Shown: positions 55,825 to 64,000 of the stretch, piece by piece
How positions within the stretch are numbered: position 1 is the stretch's first letter
Layout of the letters: each line of letters starts with the position of its first letter
Translations under genes and position numbers: made by a program
Source: Sphingomonas sp.
GTDB lineage: Bacteria > Pseudomonadota > Alphaproteobacteria > Sphingomonadales > Sphingomonadaceae
Direction of reading: 5' to 3'
DNA: 64,000 bases
Assembly (NCBI GenBank): GCA_017418975.1
Contig: JAFOMG010000006.1
Location: 434,001 to 498,000 of the forward strand
The notes under the pieces: model-generated
The model's input: the letters and a program-made list of their open reading frames with translations, nothing else
Databases searched by the model: none
What the model was told of the DNA's origin: nothing

Positions 55825-57969
55825 CTATTTGCTCTTCACCTCCAGCCCGGTCCATTTGGCCGTGAAGGCCCAGAGATCGGCGGCTTCCTCGATGATCTTG
55901 TCGGTCGGCTTGCCCGAGCCATGCCCAGCGCGCGTCTCGATGCGGACCAGATGCGGCTTGTCGCCGATGTCCGCATGCTGGATCGCCGCAGTATATTTGA
56001 AAGTGTGCCCGGGCACGACGCGATCGTCAGTGTCGGCGGTGGTCGCCAGGATCGCCGGATAGGCCACGCCGGACCTGATGTTGTGATAGGGCGAATAGGC
56101 GTAGAGCGTCTTGAAATCGGCCTCCTTCGACGGATAGCCATAATCGTCCACCCAATAGCGCCCGGCCGTGAAGCGGTCGAAGCGCAGCATGTCCATCACG
56201 CCCACCGCCGGCATCGCGGCAGCGAACAGGTCCGGCCGCTGGTTCACCACCGCGCCCACCAGCAACCCGCCGTTCGAGCCGCCCTGGATCGCCAGCTGGT
56301 GCTTCCCGGTGATGCCTTCCCGGATCAGATATTCGCCCGCGCCGATAAAGTCGTCGAACACGTTCTGCTTGTTGGCGAGCCGGCCGCCATCGTGCCACGC
56401 CTTGCCATATTCGCCGCCGCCCCGAATGTTGGCGAGGACGAACACGCCGCCCTGCTCCAGCCAGGCGAGGCGCGACGACGAGAAGCTGGGGCCATAGGAG
56501 ACGTTGAAGCCGCCATAGCCCCAGAGCAGCGTCGACGCCGGGCCGGTCACGCTCTTCTTGCGGACGATGAACATCGGCACCTTCGTCCCGTCCTTCGACG
56601 CGAAGAAGCGCTGCTCGACCTTATAGTCCTCGGGCTTGAACAGCAGCTTGGGGCGCGCCCAGGGCGTGCTGGTGCCGGTCGCCAGGTCGTAGCGATAGAT
56701 GGTCGTCGGCTCGTTGAAGCTCGTATAGGCATAGAAGGTCTCGGGATCGTCGGGCTCGCCGCCAAAGCCCGAGGCGGTGCCGACGCCGGGAAGCTTGACC
56801 GGGCCGATCGCGCCGCCGTCGAGCTTGTAGCGGCGCACTTCCGTCTTGGCGTCGACCAGATAGCTCGCCACCAGCATGCCGCCGACGATCGCGGCGCCCT
56901 CGAGGGTGGCGGCGTCCTCGGGCACCAGGTCGGCGGTGGTCGCGGCCGGGTTCGCCGCCGCCACGTCCATGGTCACGATCTTGAGCTTGGGCGCCCCCTT
57001 GTTGGTGACCCAGTAGAATTTCGTGCCGACATTGCCGGCCAGGCCCCAGCTGTTCTCCAGCCCCGGCACGATCACCCGCGGCTTGCGCGCCGGATCCTTC
57101 AGGTCGATCAGCGTGATCTGGTAGCGGTCGTCGGTGCCTTCGCCGGTGGTGATCACCATCCAGCGGCCATCGTCGGTGATCTGGGCGTAGTGGCTCCACT
57201 TGGGATGATCGGGCGTCTCGAACACCAGCGTGTCGGCGCTGTCGGGCGTGCCGAGCTTGTGGAAGTAGATCTTGTGGTTCTCGTTCAGCGCCTGGTATTT
57301 CGCGTCGGCGGCGACGTCCGGATAGCGCGAATAATAGAAGCCGCTGCCGTCCTTGGCCCAGACCGCGCTCAAGGTGAACTTCATGCCATGGACGCTGTCG
57401 CCGGTCTCCTTGCCGGTGGCGACGTCGAGCACCTTGGCGGTGCGCCAGTCGGTGCCGCCGTCCTGGATCGCATAGAGCAGATACCTGCCGTCCTCCGAGG
57501 GCGCCCATTCGGAAAGCGCGGTCGCGCCGTCCTTCGACCAGCCATTGGGGTCGATCAGCACGCGGCCCGCCCCGTCGAGCTTGTCGCGGACGAACAGCAC
57601 CGCCTGGTTCTGCAATCCCGAATTGTGCAGGTAGAAATAGCGGCCGCCCTTCTTCTGCGGCGCGCCGAAGCGCTCATAGTCGAAGAGCTGCTTGATGCGC
57701 GCCTTGAACCATTCCCGGCCCGGCAGCGTCGCGAGATAGGCGTTGGTCACCTTGTTCTCGGCATCGACCCAGGCGGCGACTTCCTTGTCGTTGCGCACGT
57801 CGTTCTCGAGCCAGCGATAGGGATCGGCGACCTTTATCCCGAACTGTTCGTCCGCCACGTCGACGCGGCGGGTTTCGGGATAGGCGAGCTTGGTCACTTT
57901 GGTCTCCGGCTTTGTCTGGGCGAATGCGGGGGCTGCGAGGAGCAGCGGCAGGATGAGGGCGCGGCGCAT
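55825..57969 (-). CDS. Prolyl oligopeptidase, secreted
   Basis: The 714-residue protein has a signal peptide (1–17), a seven-bladed propeller (about 85–440) and an alpha/beta hydrolase domain with GGSNGGLLVG (catalytic Ser) and the terminal Asp/His region ADTDDRVVPGHTFKY…RAGHGSGKP. S9A enzymes cleave short peptides after proline. The first-strand YPETRRVDVADEQFGIKVADPYRWLEN is the family start. It is a single gene with a terminator-free downstream gap. Confidence 0.96.
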   Translation of the reverse strand: MRRALILPLLLAAPAFAQTKPETKVTKLAYPETRRVDVADEQFGIKVADPYRWLENDVRNDKEVAAWVDAENKVTNAYLATLPGREWFKARIKQLFDYERFGAPQKKGGRYFYLHNSGLQNQAVLFVRDKLDGAGRVLIDPNGWSKDGATALSEWAPSEDGRYLLYAIQDGGTDWRTAKVLDVATGKETGDSVHGMKFTLSAVWAKDGSGFYYSRYPDVAADAKYQALNENHKIYFHKLGTPDSADTLVFETPDHPKWSHYAQITDDGRWMVITTGEGTDDRYQITLIDLKDPARKPRVIVPGLENSWGLAGNVGTKFYWVTNKGAPKLKIVTMDVAAANPAATTADLVPEDAATLEGAAIVGGMLVASYLVDAKTEVRRYKLDGGAIGPVKLPGVGTASGFGGEPDDPETFYAYTSFNEPTTIYRYDLATGTSTPWARPKLLFKPEDYKVEQRFFASKDGTKVPMFIVRKKSVTGPASTLLWGYGGFNVSYGPSFSSSRLAWLEQGGVFVLANIRGGGEYGKAWHDGGRLANKQNVFDDFIGAGEYLIREGITGKHQLAIQGGSNGGLLVGAVVNQRPDLFAAAMPAVGVMDMLRFDRFTAGRYWVDDYGYPSKEADFKTLYAYSPYHNIRSGVAYPAILATTADTDDRVVPGHTFKYTAAIQHADIGDKPHLVRIETRAGHGSGKPTDKIIEEAADLWAFTAKWTGLEVKSK

Positions 57970-58018
57970 GGGGCCTCCGAATGGGAAAGACCCCAGGCTA
58001 GCGCGCCGGTGCCGGCAC

Positions 58019-58141
58019 TCAAGCGAAACCGAGGTTCGAAGTCTCCGAAACGGCCCAGATCAAGGTGCCCAGGGCCGGCGCCAGCGCCGCGGCCGCCGAG
58101 AGCCACGCGCCCATATTGGTTCGGGAAGGGTTCCTGCGCAT
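58019..58141 (-). CDS. Possible 40-residue membrane peptide
   Basis: A frame of 41 codons starts MRRNPSRTNMGAWLSAAAAL, with a basic start and a hydrophobic helix (about 12–30). The ribosome site is weak (CCGGGAC). It lies upstream of the prolyl oligopeptidase gene, same strand. It may be a random open frame. Confidence 0.3.
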   Translation of the reverse strand: MRRNPSRTNMGAWLSAAAALAPALGTLIWAVSETSNLGFA

Positions 58142-58205
58142 GTCCCGGATATGGGAATCCGGACGGGCCGAAAGGAGTGCAGGAAAACTTTCGGGCCTGA
58201 AACGA

Positions 58206-58240
58206 GAAAGGGCGGCCGCACCGGGTGCGACCGCCCTTTC
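58206..58240 (-). terminator. Terminator after rplQ
   Basis: GAAAGGGCGG (58206–58215) pairs with CCGCCCTTTC (58231–58240) and the stem continues inward, GCAC with GTGC. On the minus strand it is followed by TCGTTTC. It lies 22 bases after the rplQ stop. Confidence 0.75.
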
Positions 58241-58261
58241 CTGTCTCGATATCGAGGCCGA

Positions 58262-58684
58262 TCAGGCGACGGCGTCGAAATCCTCGTCGGCGAGCACCGG
58301 GCCCGAATCCTGGCCCTTGGCCGAGACGTCGCGATCGACGAACTCGATGATCGCCATCGGCGACGCGTCCGAGGCGCGCGGGCCGGTCTTGATGATGCGG
58401 GTATAGCCGCCGTTGCGGTCCGCATAGCGGGCCGACAGGACGTCGAACAGCTTCACCAGCTGGGCGTCGTCGAGCAGGCGGGCATGCGCCAGACGGCGGT
58501 TCGACAGGCCACCCTTCTTGGCGAGGGTGATCAGCTTCTCCACATACGGACGAAGCTCCTTCGCCTTGGCGAGGGTGGTGGTGATCTGCTCGTGCTTGAT
58601 GAGCGCGGCGCTCATGTTGCGGAACAGGGCCGCGCGATGGGCCGAGGTACGCTGCAGCTTGCGGCCGCCAACGCGATGACGCAT
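58262..58684 (-). CDS. rplQ: 50S ribosomal protein L17
   Basis: The 140-residue product has [24 protein letters not shown] and the later family block [11 protein letters not shown]…LFDVLS, the L17 signature. It binds the 23S rRNA in the large subunit. It is separated from rpoA by a membrane gene, unlike the usual rpoA–rplQ adjacency. An acidic C-tail (DEDFDAVA) is present. Confidence 0.97.
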   Translation of the reverse strand: MRHRVGGRKLQRTSAHRAALFRNMSAALIKHEQITTTLAKAKELRPYVEKLITLAKKGGLSNRRLAHARLLDDAQLVKLFDVLSARYADRNGGYTRIIKTGPRASDASPMAIIEFVDRDVSAKGQDSGPVLADEDFDAVA

Positions 58685-58815
58685 TGTCTTCTTCCTTCCG
58701 TTCGTCTGGGGGCCGTCTCAGGTACCCCAAGCCAGGCAGCGATAAGGGCCGCCGCCCAAAACCCGTGTCACGATTTGCGTGAAGTCGCGCCTAAGAGACG
58801 AATTCGACCGATTCG

Positions 58816-59289
58816 TCAAGCACCCGCTGGCCCGCGACGCTGCGCGAAGAACTGCCAGACGAAAGCCACGCCGCCCAGAAAAAGCAGCAGGAACATCGCG
58901 ATGCCCAACATACCGACCCCCATTGCCACCCAATAGCCCCAGGGATTGTCCGACAGGCTGGCATAGGTATCCGCCGGCACCGAGGTGAGGAGAACCCGGC
59001 CGGTGCGGACGGTGAGGATCATCCGCCAGACCGAAGCCACGGTTCCCGCGCCACCGAGCAGCAGCAGGAAGATCGGCAGCAGGAGGCCCTGATGCGCCCT
59101 GCCCCCGGCGCGCTCGCGCCGGGCCTCGCGGTGACCGATCCACATCTGCACCGCGAAGAGCATCGAGAAGAACAGCGCGCGCCAGACGAGCCAGGGCAAA
59201 TCCATCGCCAGCCCGGTACCCCAGCGGTACAGCGCCTCGACCAGCACAGCGGCGATAACCAGCAAGAGGAAGATACGGAGCCCGCCCAT
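58816..59289 (-). CDS. Three- to four-helix membrane protein between rpoA and rplQ
   Basis: The 157-residue product from MGGLRIFLL has helices near 5–22, 35–55, 68–88 and 115–145 with a Lys/Arg-rich first loop. No ribosome site is clear; upstream ATGs at 59316 and 59307 exist. It sits after a hairpin that follows rpoA, so it may be an independent insert in the ribosomal cluster. No family recognised. Confidence 0.65.
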   Translation of the reverse strand: MGGLRIFLLLVIAAVLVEALYRWGTGLAMDLPWLVWRALFFSMLFAVQMWIGHREARRERAGGRAHQGLLLPIFLLLLGGAGTVASVWRMILTVRTGRVLLTSVPADTYASLSDNPWGYWVAMGVGMLGIAMFLLLFLGGVAFVWQFFAQRRGPAGA

Positions 59290-59342
59290 GGCTGGAGGAT
59301 AGGCCATGCGGCGCAAAGGGCAAGACGCACCCGCCGGACGGA

Positions 59343-59372
59343 GAAGGGCCCCGCGTCGCCGCGGAGCCCTTC
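59343..59372 (-). terminator. Hairpin after rpoA
   Basis: GAAGGGC (59343–59349) and GCCCTTC (59366–59372), plus CCGCG/CGCGG inside, form a stem with one bulged mismatch on the minus strand. No T run follows. Confidence 0.55.
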
Positions 59373-59398
59373 CCTGTTCTTGCGAAGGATCCCAGGCC

Positions 59399-60466
59399 TT
59401 AGCCCATGATCTCCTGCTCGAGCTTCTTGGCCATTTCCTCGATGTTCTCGGGCGGCCAGCCCGGGATTTCCATGCCGAGGCGCAGGCCCATCGACGACAG
59501 GACTTCCTTGATCTCGTTGAGCGACTTGCGGCCGAAGTTCGGCGTGCGCAGCATCTCGGCCTCGGTCTTCTGGACCAGATCGCCGATATAGATGATGTTG
59601 TCGTTCTTGAGGCAGTTGGCCGAGCGGACCGAAAGCTCCAGCTCGTCGACCTTCTTCAGCAGGTAGCGGTTGATCTGCGAAGCGTCGCCCGCAGCGCCTT
59701 CCGCCGCCGGAGCCGCGGCCGCCATGCCGATCGGAGCCGAGCGGGTGATCGCCGAATCGTCGAAATGGACGAACAGCGCCAGCTGGTCCTGGAGGATGCG
59801 CGCGGCATAGGCCACCGCGTCTTCCGGGGTGATCGTGCCGTCGGTCTCGATCGACAAGGTGAGCTTGTCGTAGTCGAGCTCCTGGCCGACGCGGGTGTTC
59901 TCGACCTTGTACGAGACCTGGCGAACCGGGCTGTACAGCGCGTCGACCGGGATCAGGCCGATCGGCGCATCCGCCGGACGGTTCGACGCGGCGGGGACAT
60001 AGCCCTTGCCGGTGTCGGCGGTCAGCTCCATGTTGAGCGTCGCGCCATCGTCCAGGTGGCAGATGACGAGATCGGGGTTCATCACCTCGATGTCGCCCGA
60101 GACGGCGATGTCGCCGGCCTTCACCTCAGCCGGGCCGGTGGCCGAGAGCTGGAGGCGCTTCGGGCCTTCGCCCTGCATGCGGATCGCGATCTGCTTGACG
60201 TTGAGGACGATGTCCGTCACGTCCTCGCGCACGCCCGCCAGCGAGCTGAACTCGTGGAGGACGTTCTCGATCTTGATCGAAGTGACCGCGGCGCCCTGCA
60301 GCGACGAGAGCAGCACGCGGCGCAGCGCGTTGCCGAGCGTCAGGCCGAAACCGCGCTCGAGCGGCTCCGCCACGAAGGTCGACTTGCGCTTGGGATCGCC
60401 ACCGGGCTTCTTCTCGAGGCCGTTGGGCTTCTTGAGTTCCTGCCAGTTCTTAGCGTTGACCGACAC
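59399..60466 (-). CDS. rpoA: DNA-directed RNA polymerase subunit alpha
   Basis: The 355-residue protein has an N-terminal dimerisation domain ([25 protein letters not shown]), a linker with [13 protein letters not shown], and a C-terminal domain ([43 protein letters not shown]). The alpha dimer nucleates polymerase assembly and contacts activators and UP elements. It is followed by a hairpin and then the membrane gene. Confidence 0.98.
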   Translation of the reverse strand: MSVNAKNWQELKKPNGLEKKPGGDPKRKSTFVAEPLERGFGLTLGNALRRVLLSSLQGAAVTSIKIENVLHEFSSLAGVREDVTDIVLNVKQIAIRMQGEGPKRLQLSATGPAEVKAGDIAVSGDIEVMNPDLVICHLDDGATLNMELTADTGKGYVPAASNRPADAPIGLIPVDALYSPVRQVSYKVENTRVGQELDYDKLTLSIETDGTITPEDAVAYAARILQDQLALFVHFDDSAITRSAPIGMAAAAPAAEGAAGDASQINRYLLKKVDELELSVRSANCLKNDNIIYIGDLVQKTEAEMLRTPNFGRKSLNEIKEVLSSMGLRLGMEIPGWPPENIEEMAKKLEQEIMG

Positions 60467-60567
60467 GGGCTTTCCTCATGTTGGGCGGGACTAGAGGCGC
60501 GTCCCGCCAGGTAATTGCTGCAAGACCGCGAGCCCGCCTCTGGGCCCGCGGCGACAAGCAGGAACGA

Positions 60568-60957
60568 TCAGACGCGACGGCGCTTCGACGGACGAACGCC
60601 GTTGTGCGGGATCGGCGTCACGTCACGGATCGACGTGATCTGGAAGCCGACCGCCTGCAGTGCGCGGAGCGCCGACTCGCGGCCCGAACCCGGGCCCTTC
60701 ACTTCCACCTCGAGGGTGCGCACGCCGTGCTCGGCGGCCTTGCGGCCCGCGTCCTCGGCGGCGACCTGGGCGGCGTACGGGGTCGACTTGCGCGAGCCCT
60801 TGAAGCCCATCATGCCGGCCGACGACCACGAGATGGCATTGCCCTGCGCGTCGGTGATGGTGATCATCGTGTTGTTGAAGCTGGCGTTCACATGGGCGAC
60901 GCCGGCGGTGATGTTCTTGCGCTCGCGACGGCGAAGGCGCTGCGGTTCACGTGCCAT
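60568..60957 (-). CDS. rpsK: 30S ribosomal protein S11
   Basis: The 129-residue product ends [10 protein letters not shown] and has the S11 core [39 protein letters not shown] and DVTPIPHNG. It binds 16S rRNA in the platform. It lies between rpsM and rpoA in the standard order. Confidence 0.98.
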   Translation of the reverse strand: MAREPQRLRRRERKNITAGVAHVNASFNNTMITITDAQGNAISWSSAGMMGFKGSRKSTPYAAQVAAEDAGRKAAEHGVRTLEVEVKGPGSGRESALRALQAVGFQITSIRDVTPIPHNGVRPSKRRRV

Positions 60958-60982
60958 TTTCTTGTCCCTTCCGACCTAGCGC

Positions 60983-61351
60983 TTACTTCTTCTTGCCGGC
61001 GATCGGCTTGGCCTTGCCCTTGCGGGTGCGCGCATTGGTGTGCGTGCGCTGGCCACGGACCGGCAGACCCTTGCGGTGGCGCAGGCCGCGATAGCAGGCC
61101 AGGTCCATCAGGCGCTTGATGTTCATCGCGGTTTCGCGACGCAGGTCGCCTTCCACGGTGTAGCCGGCGTCGATCGCCTCGCGGATCTGCAGCACTTCCT
61201 GGTCCGACAGGTCCTGAACGCGGCGCTCCGGCGCGATGTTCAGCTTGGCGGTGATCTCCTTGGCCTTGGTCGCGCCAATGCCGTGGATATACTGCAGCGC
61301 GATGACGACGCGCTTGTTGGTCGGGATGTTGACACCCGCAATACGAGCCAT
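60983..61351 (-). CDS. rpsM: 30S ribosomal protein S13
   Basis: The 122-residue product begins [26 protein letters not shown] and ends with the basic tail [21 protein letters not shown], full S13. It contacts the head of the small subunit. The promoter lies about 130 bases upstream (61485–61513). Confidence 0.98.
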   Translation of the reverse strand: MARIAGVNIPTNKRVVIALQYIHGIGATKAKEITAKLNIAPERRVQDLSDQEVLQIREAIDAGYTVEGDLRRETAMNIKRLMDLACYRGLRHRKGLPVRGQRTHTNARTRKGKAKPIAGKKK

Positions 61352-61779
61352 GAAATTTGTTCTCCCAGCTCCACGGGGCGCCGCATGGCAGCTCGCACCC
61401 CATCTCGTAGCGTTGATCCCGAAATGCGGCGGCACGACGAGCGCACAAGCACGCCGCCGGACACCGGTGTTTCGGAAGATGCGCGACATATGCGTCCACC
61501 AGCGCAGAGTCAAGCGCTGTGGGAAAGGCTTTCGCCGGAAATGGAGTCATACACGAATCCGACGCTTCCGCCAAGCCGATGCCCCGGCCCGCCTTGCGGG
61601 CGTCATGTTCAACCGGATGGTTGAAGCTTTTGTTGACTCTCTTGTCTATCCCGCATGCACGCGGCAGCGCCGGCCGACCGGCCGAACCCACCGCGCCAGG
61701 CGGGCGCAGCAGAACAGGCGGAATCCAACATTGCAAGCCGGATGCGCCGCCCCCGCCATGCACCGGGAGGAGGATCCCC
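61352..61779. other. Promoter and gap between rpsM and the OmpR-type regulator
   Basis: No gene is supported here. Apart from the rpsM promoter, a perfect 7-bp stem TTCAACC–GGAT–GGTTGAA lies at 61608–61625 and may end a transcript or be an attenuator. The first ~60 bases after the regulator stop are GC-rich with no visible terminator. Confidence 0.55.
61485..61513 (-). promoter_or_regulatory. rpsM promoter
   Basis: On the minus strand TTGACT (61508–61513) and TATGTC (61485–61490) are spaced by exactly 17 bases. The start would give a leader of about 127 bases before rpsM. Confidence 0.7.
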
Positions 61780-62469
61780 CTATCCTTCCGCGGCCAGGCG
61801 ATACCCGGCACCGCGAACGGTGTGGAGGATCGGGGCCTCCCCTTCCTCCAGCTTGCGGCGCAGGCGGCCGATATGGACATCGACCACGTTCGAACCGGGA
61901 TCGAAGCGGCAGTTCCACACATGCTCCAGCATCATGGTGCGAGTGACGACCTCGCCGGCATGGCGGGCGAGATATTCGAGCAGGTGGAACTCGCGGGCCA
62001 CCAGCGGCACGGCGCGGCCGGCGCGGGCGACGGTGCGGCTGAGCAGGTCGATCTCGAGATCGCCCACCACGATCCGCGTCGCCTTGGCATCCGCCTCGGC
62101 CCGGTCGGCCCGGCGCAGCAGCGCGGCGATACGCGCCCGCAGCTCGGCGAAGGAGAAAGGCTTGGCGAGATAGTCGTCGGCGCCCGCCGCGAGCCCGCCG
62201 ACCTTGTCGTCGACCGTGCCCAGCGCGGAAAGCATGATCGCCGGCGTCCGCAGCCCCCGCTCGCGCAGCACGCCGAGCATCGACAGGCCGTCCATGCCGG
62301 GAAGCATGCGATCGAAGATCCAGAGGTCGAAATCGCCCTCGGCGGCGCGGGAAAGGCCGGCTTGGCCATCGCCGCACGCTTCCACTTCGAAACCGGCATC
62401 GGCGAGCCCCTGGGTCACGAAGTCCACGGCGGCAGCGTCATCCTCGACGATCAGGATATGGTGCGTCAC
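61780..62469 (-). CDS. OmpR-family response regulator
   Basis: The 229-residue protein has a receiver domain (ILIVEDD with Asp10/11, phospho-acceptor Asp53 in IFDRMLPG, Lys in LAKPFS) and an OmpR winged helix (FHLLEYLARHAGEVVTRTMMLEHVWNCRFDPGSNVVDVHIGRLRRKLE). No histidine kinase gene is in the window; it may lie beyond the right edge or elsewhere. Its targets are unknown. Confidence 0.94.
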   Translation of the reverse strand: MTHHILIVEDDAAAVDFVTQGLADAGFEVEACGDGQAGLSRAAEGDFDLWIFDRMLPGMDGLSMLGVLRERGLRTPAIMLSALGTVDDKVGGLAAGADDYLAKPFSFAELRARIAALLRRADRAEADAKATRIVVGDLEIDLLSRTVARAGRAVPLVAREFHLLEYLARHAGEVVTRTMMLEHVWNCRFDPGSNVVDVHIGRLRRKLEEGEAPILHTVRGAGYRLAAEG

Positions 62470-62817
62470 GTCCGTCCTCCGCCCGACCCGGCATCAGGGG
62501 TGGCCGACGGACAAGGGGGCGTCCGCCGGCCGAGCGTCGATGCCAGGGCAGCATCGGCGACTTCAGGGCGCACCGGTGTCCCAGGCGCTCTTCCCGGCGA
62601 GCCCGGTCCGGAAGGGGGCTGATCCGGACCATGGCACGGCGTGGGTCGCAGGGGGAGGAACGACCAGGCCGGCGCCGGGAAGAGCATCGGGGCAAACCGC
62701 ATGCGGTTGACCTCTGATGCATGACCGGCGGGGGCGTGCCGGCCATGGCCCCCTGATAGTCGCCGGCACTGCCCTGGGCGGTGACCGGGGCATGACAAAA
62801 TCGTAATGTTGCGAGGC
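62470..62817. other. Gap upstream of the OmpR-type regulator
   Basis: The frames open here look like Pro/Arg/Gly-rich shadow translations; no gene is supported. An AT-richer stretch at 62797–62810 could belong to a promoter. No dyad stood out. Confidence 0.5.
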
Positions 62818-63348
62818 TCAGCGCTCGGCCGCGGCCTTCAGCCGGATGACCTGGGCCGCGAGCACACCATCGACCGGCGCGGCGATCCGGCCCAGGCCCG
62901 GTGCCCCGGCCACGGCATATTCGACGCTGACCGTCGTCGACTTGCCGTCCGCCGCGGGATCGAGCGTGACCGTCATCACCGCCCCGGCCGGAAAGGCCTG
63001 TAGCGGCCCCAGCCCGCCGCTGAGGCGGAGCATCCTGCCGGGCCGGACCAGGATCACCCGCATATGCTCGACGCCGCCGCCGTCCGGCAGCTTCTCGCAC
63101 CAGCAGCCGTCGGGGCGCGGGTCGAGCGAGAGATTGGCGGCGCTGCCCGACCAGCTATGCTCGCCGCTCCACCAGGCCGATGGCGCGATCAGCACCGTCC
63201 ACACCCTGGCGGGCGGCGCGGCGATCACGGCCTTTTCGGTGACGGTGAAGCTGGTTTCCGTCGAAGCGGTGACTTCACCGGCAATAGCGGGGCCGGCAAC
63301 CGGCACGGCGGCGGCAAGCGCCAGCACGATCGGCAAATGGGCGTTCAT
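62818..63348 (-). CDS. Exported SRPBCC-fold protein
   Basis: The 176-residue product has a signal peptide (1–23, ending AIA-GE) followed by an SRPBCC/START-like domain: IAAPPARVWTVLIAPSAWW and a YAVAG-type core with the C-terminal helix. Such domains bind hydrophobic ligands. Export of one is less usual than a cytosolic form. A clear GGGAGGAGGG precedes the start. Confidence 0.82.
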   Translation of the reverse strand: MNAHLPIVLALAAAVPVAGPAIAGEVTASTETSFTVTEKAVIAAPPARVWTVLIAPSAWWSGEHSWSGSAANLSLDPRPDGCWCEKLPDGGGVEHMRVILVRPGRMLRLSGGLGPLQAFPAGAVMTVTLDPAADGKSTTVSVEYAVAGAPGLGRIAAPVDGVLAAQVIRLKAAAER

Positions 63349-63376
63349 CTTCCCTCCTCCCATCGAGGCAGGGCGA

Positions 63377-64000
63377 TCATAGCGCGCAGAGCAGCATTCC
63401 AGAAGCGGCGGCGACGCGGCGCGGCACCTCGATCTCGATCCGGGCCGCCGCCATGCGCGCCCGGGAAAGATAGTGGAGCGTGCCGTCGAGATAGGCATCG
63501 AAGGCGCTGGCCCGCACATGCTGCCCATCGACGAACCGGCGCAGCGCATAGGGGCTGGCGCCGGGCGGGTTGAGCCCCTCGGTCACCAGGGTGGCGGAGC
63601 GGATGCCGCTCGCCGCGAGCAGCGCGGGCGCGGACGGGTGGAAGGTGCCGCTCGGATAGCAGAAATGCTCGGGCACGCCGCCACCGGTCGCGGCGACCAG
63701 CGCCGCGCGATTCGCCGCGATCTCGGGCACGAGCTGGCCGATGCGGCCGGCGACGTCGATGTGCCGATGGGTGTGCAGCTGGATGTCGAGCCCCCGGCCA
63801 TGCGCATCGGCGAGCTCCGCCGGGCGCATGAGGTGGAATTGCCGGCATTCGAGCCAGGCCTCGCCCACGCCGAGCGCCCGGCCATAGGCGCGCAGCGCGT
63901 CGAGCCGCCCGGGCTCGGGCAGCGCCTCGATCCGGCGGACCACCGCGCCGCGATCCTCGGCGGCCCGGCCCGAGGCGGCGATGAGATAGTCGACCGCGAC
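63377..64000 (-). CDS. Polysaccharide deacetylase, 3' part
   Basis: The reading frame runs to the right edge, so the N-terminus is missing. It has LHTHRHIDVAG (metal-binding His block) and HFCYPSGTFHPSA of the NodB fold, with a C-terminal domain beyond. The family removes N- or O-acetyl groups from sugar polymers. A GTG at 63943 opens the longest frame inside the window but is probably not the true start. Confidence 0.82.
   Translation of the reverse strand, partial: VAVDYLIAASGRAAEDRGAVVRRIEALPEPGRLDALRAYGRALGVGEAWLECRQFHLMRPAELADAHGRGLDIQLHTHRHIDVAGRIGQLVPEIAANRAALVAATGGGVPEHFCYPSGTFHPSAPALLAASGIRSATLVTEGLNPPGASPYALRRFVDGQHVRASAFDAYLDGTLHYLSRARMAAARIEIEVPRRVAAASGMLLCAL

Noticed and set aside
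55720..58200. Open frame of over 800 codons on the plus strand across the prolyl oligopeptidase gene.
   Set aside because: It is antisense to a clear S9 peptidase, has no motif and arises from the GC bias at codon third positions.
62466..62798. Small minus-strand frame ahead of the OmpR-type regulator.
   Set aside because: Pro/Arg/Gly-rich shadow composition and no ribosome site.

Overview
This window reads as ordinary chromosome of a high-GC alphaproteobacterium, most likely Sphingomonadaceae (Sphingomonas or a close relative). The support is family content and gene order: BolA–CGFS glutaredoxin beside a DUF1476 F1-ATPase inhibitor, aroQ–accB–accC, a fused ThiS–ThiG, a Fur-like dyad of alphaproteobacterial form, and a dispersed palindrome family built on GTCATCCCCGC. 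No species call is possible from sequence alone. No rRNA, tRNA, CRISPR array, prophage or defence island was seen.

Layout. 1–5.4 kb: NAD synthesis (nadC, nadA) split by an RNase T2 gene, a phytanoyl-CoA-dioxygenase-like gene and a 135-bp inverted-repeat element. 5.4–9.2 kb: DUF4230 protein, metallo-hydrolase, and a BlaI-type repressor/M56 peptidase pair with a double operator. 9.2–14 kb: glutaredoxin, BolA, DUF1476, quinone oxidoreductase, then leuD, a 38-residue peptide and leuC. 14–20 kb: dihaem cytochrome c, epimerase, a duplicated ferritin-like protein, and an oxoacid CoA-transferase whose two subunit genes flank an acid phosphatase gene. 20–26 kb: beta-barrel protein, GST, ThDP enzyme, ankyrin protein, CsbD, methyltransferase, hydrolase. 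26–32.5 kb: thiS-thiG fusion, aroQ, accB, accC, arsC-like, a GGDEF protein and an AraC/GyrI-like regulator. 33–39.3 kb: purL, nitroreductase, DUF418 and the iron-storage pair bfd–bfr behind a Fur-like site. 39–44.3 kb: Hpt protein, der, bamB, a YfgM-like protein and panB. 44.5–50.9 kb: an XRE/membrane pair, several tightly coupled small operons and a TetR–YcaQ–Tag repair operon. 51.1–51.9 kb: a complete IS5-type insertion sequence. 52–58 kb: guaA, a serine hydrolase whose 3' end lies in a repeat, and a prolyl oligopeptidase. 58.2–61.5 kb: the rpsM–rpsK–rpoA–rplQ end of the ribosomal cluster, with a membrane gene between rpoA and rplQ. 61.8–64 kb: OmpR-type regulator, an SRPBCC protein and a cut-off polysaccharide deacetylase.

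Most genes are packed in short operons with ATGA or TGATG overlaps, so many starts are well supported. The points most worth following are the scoA–phosphatase–scoB arrangement, the ThiS–ThiG fusion with an internal Gly-Gly, the repeat family with two 135-bp full elements (one related copy recoding a gene 3' end), the Fur-like site inside the end of the DUF418 gene, and the membrane gene splitting rpoA from rplQ. None of these is a clear new multi-gene system; they are testable local oddities in a mostly housekeeping region.
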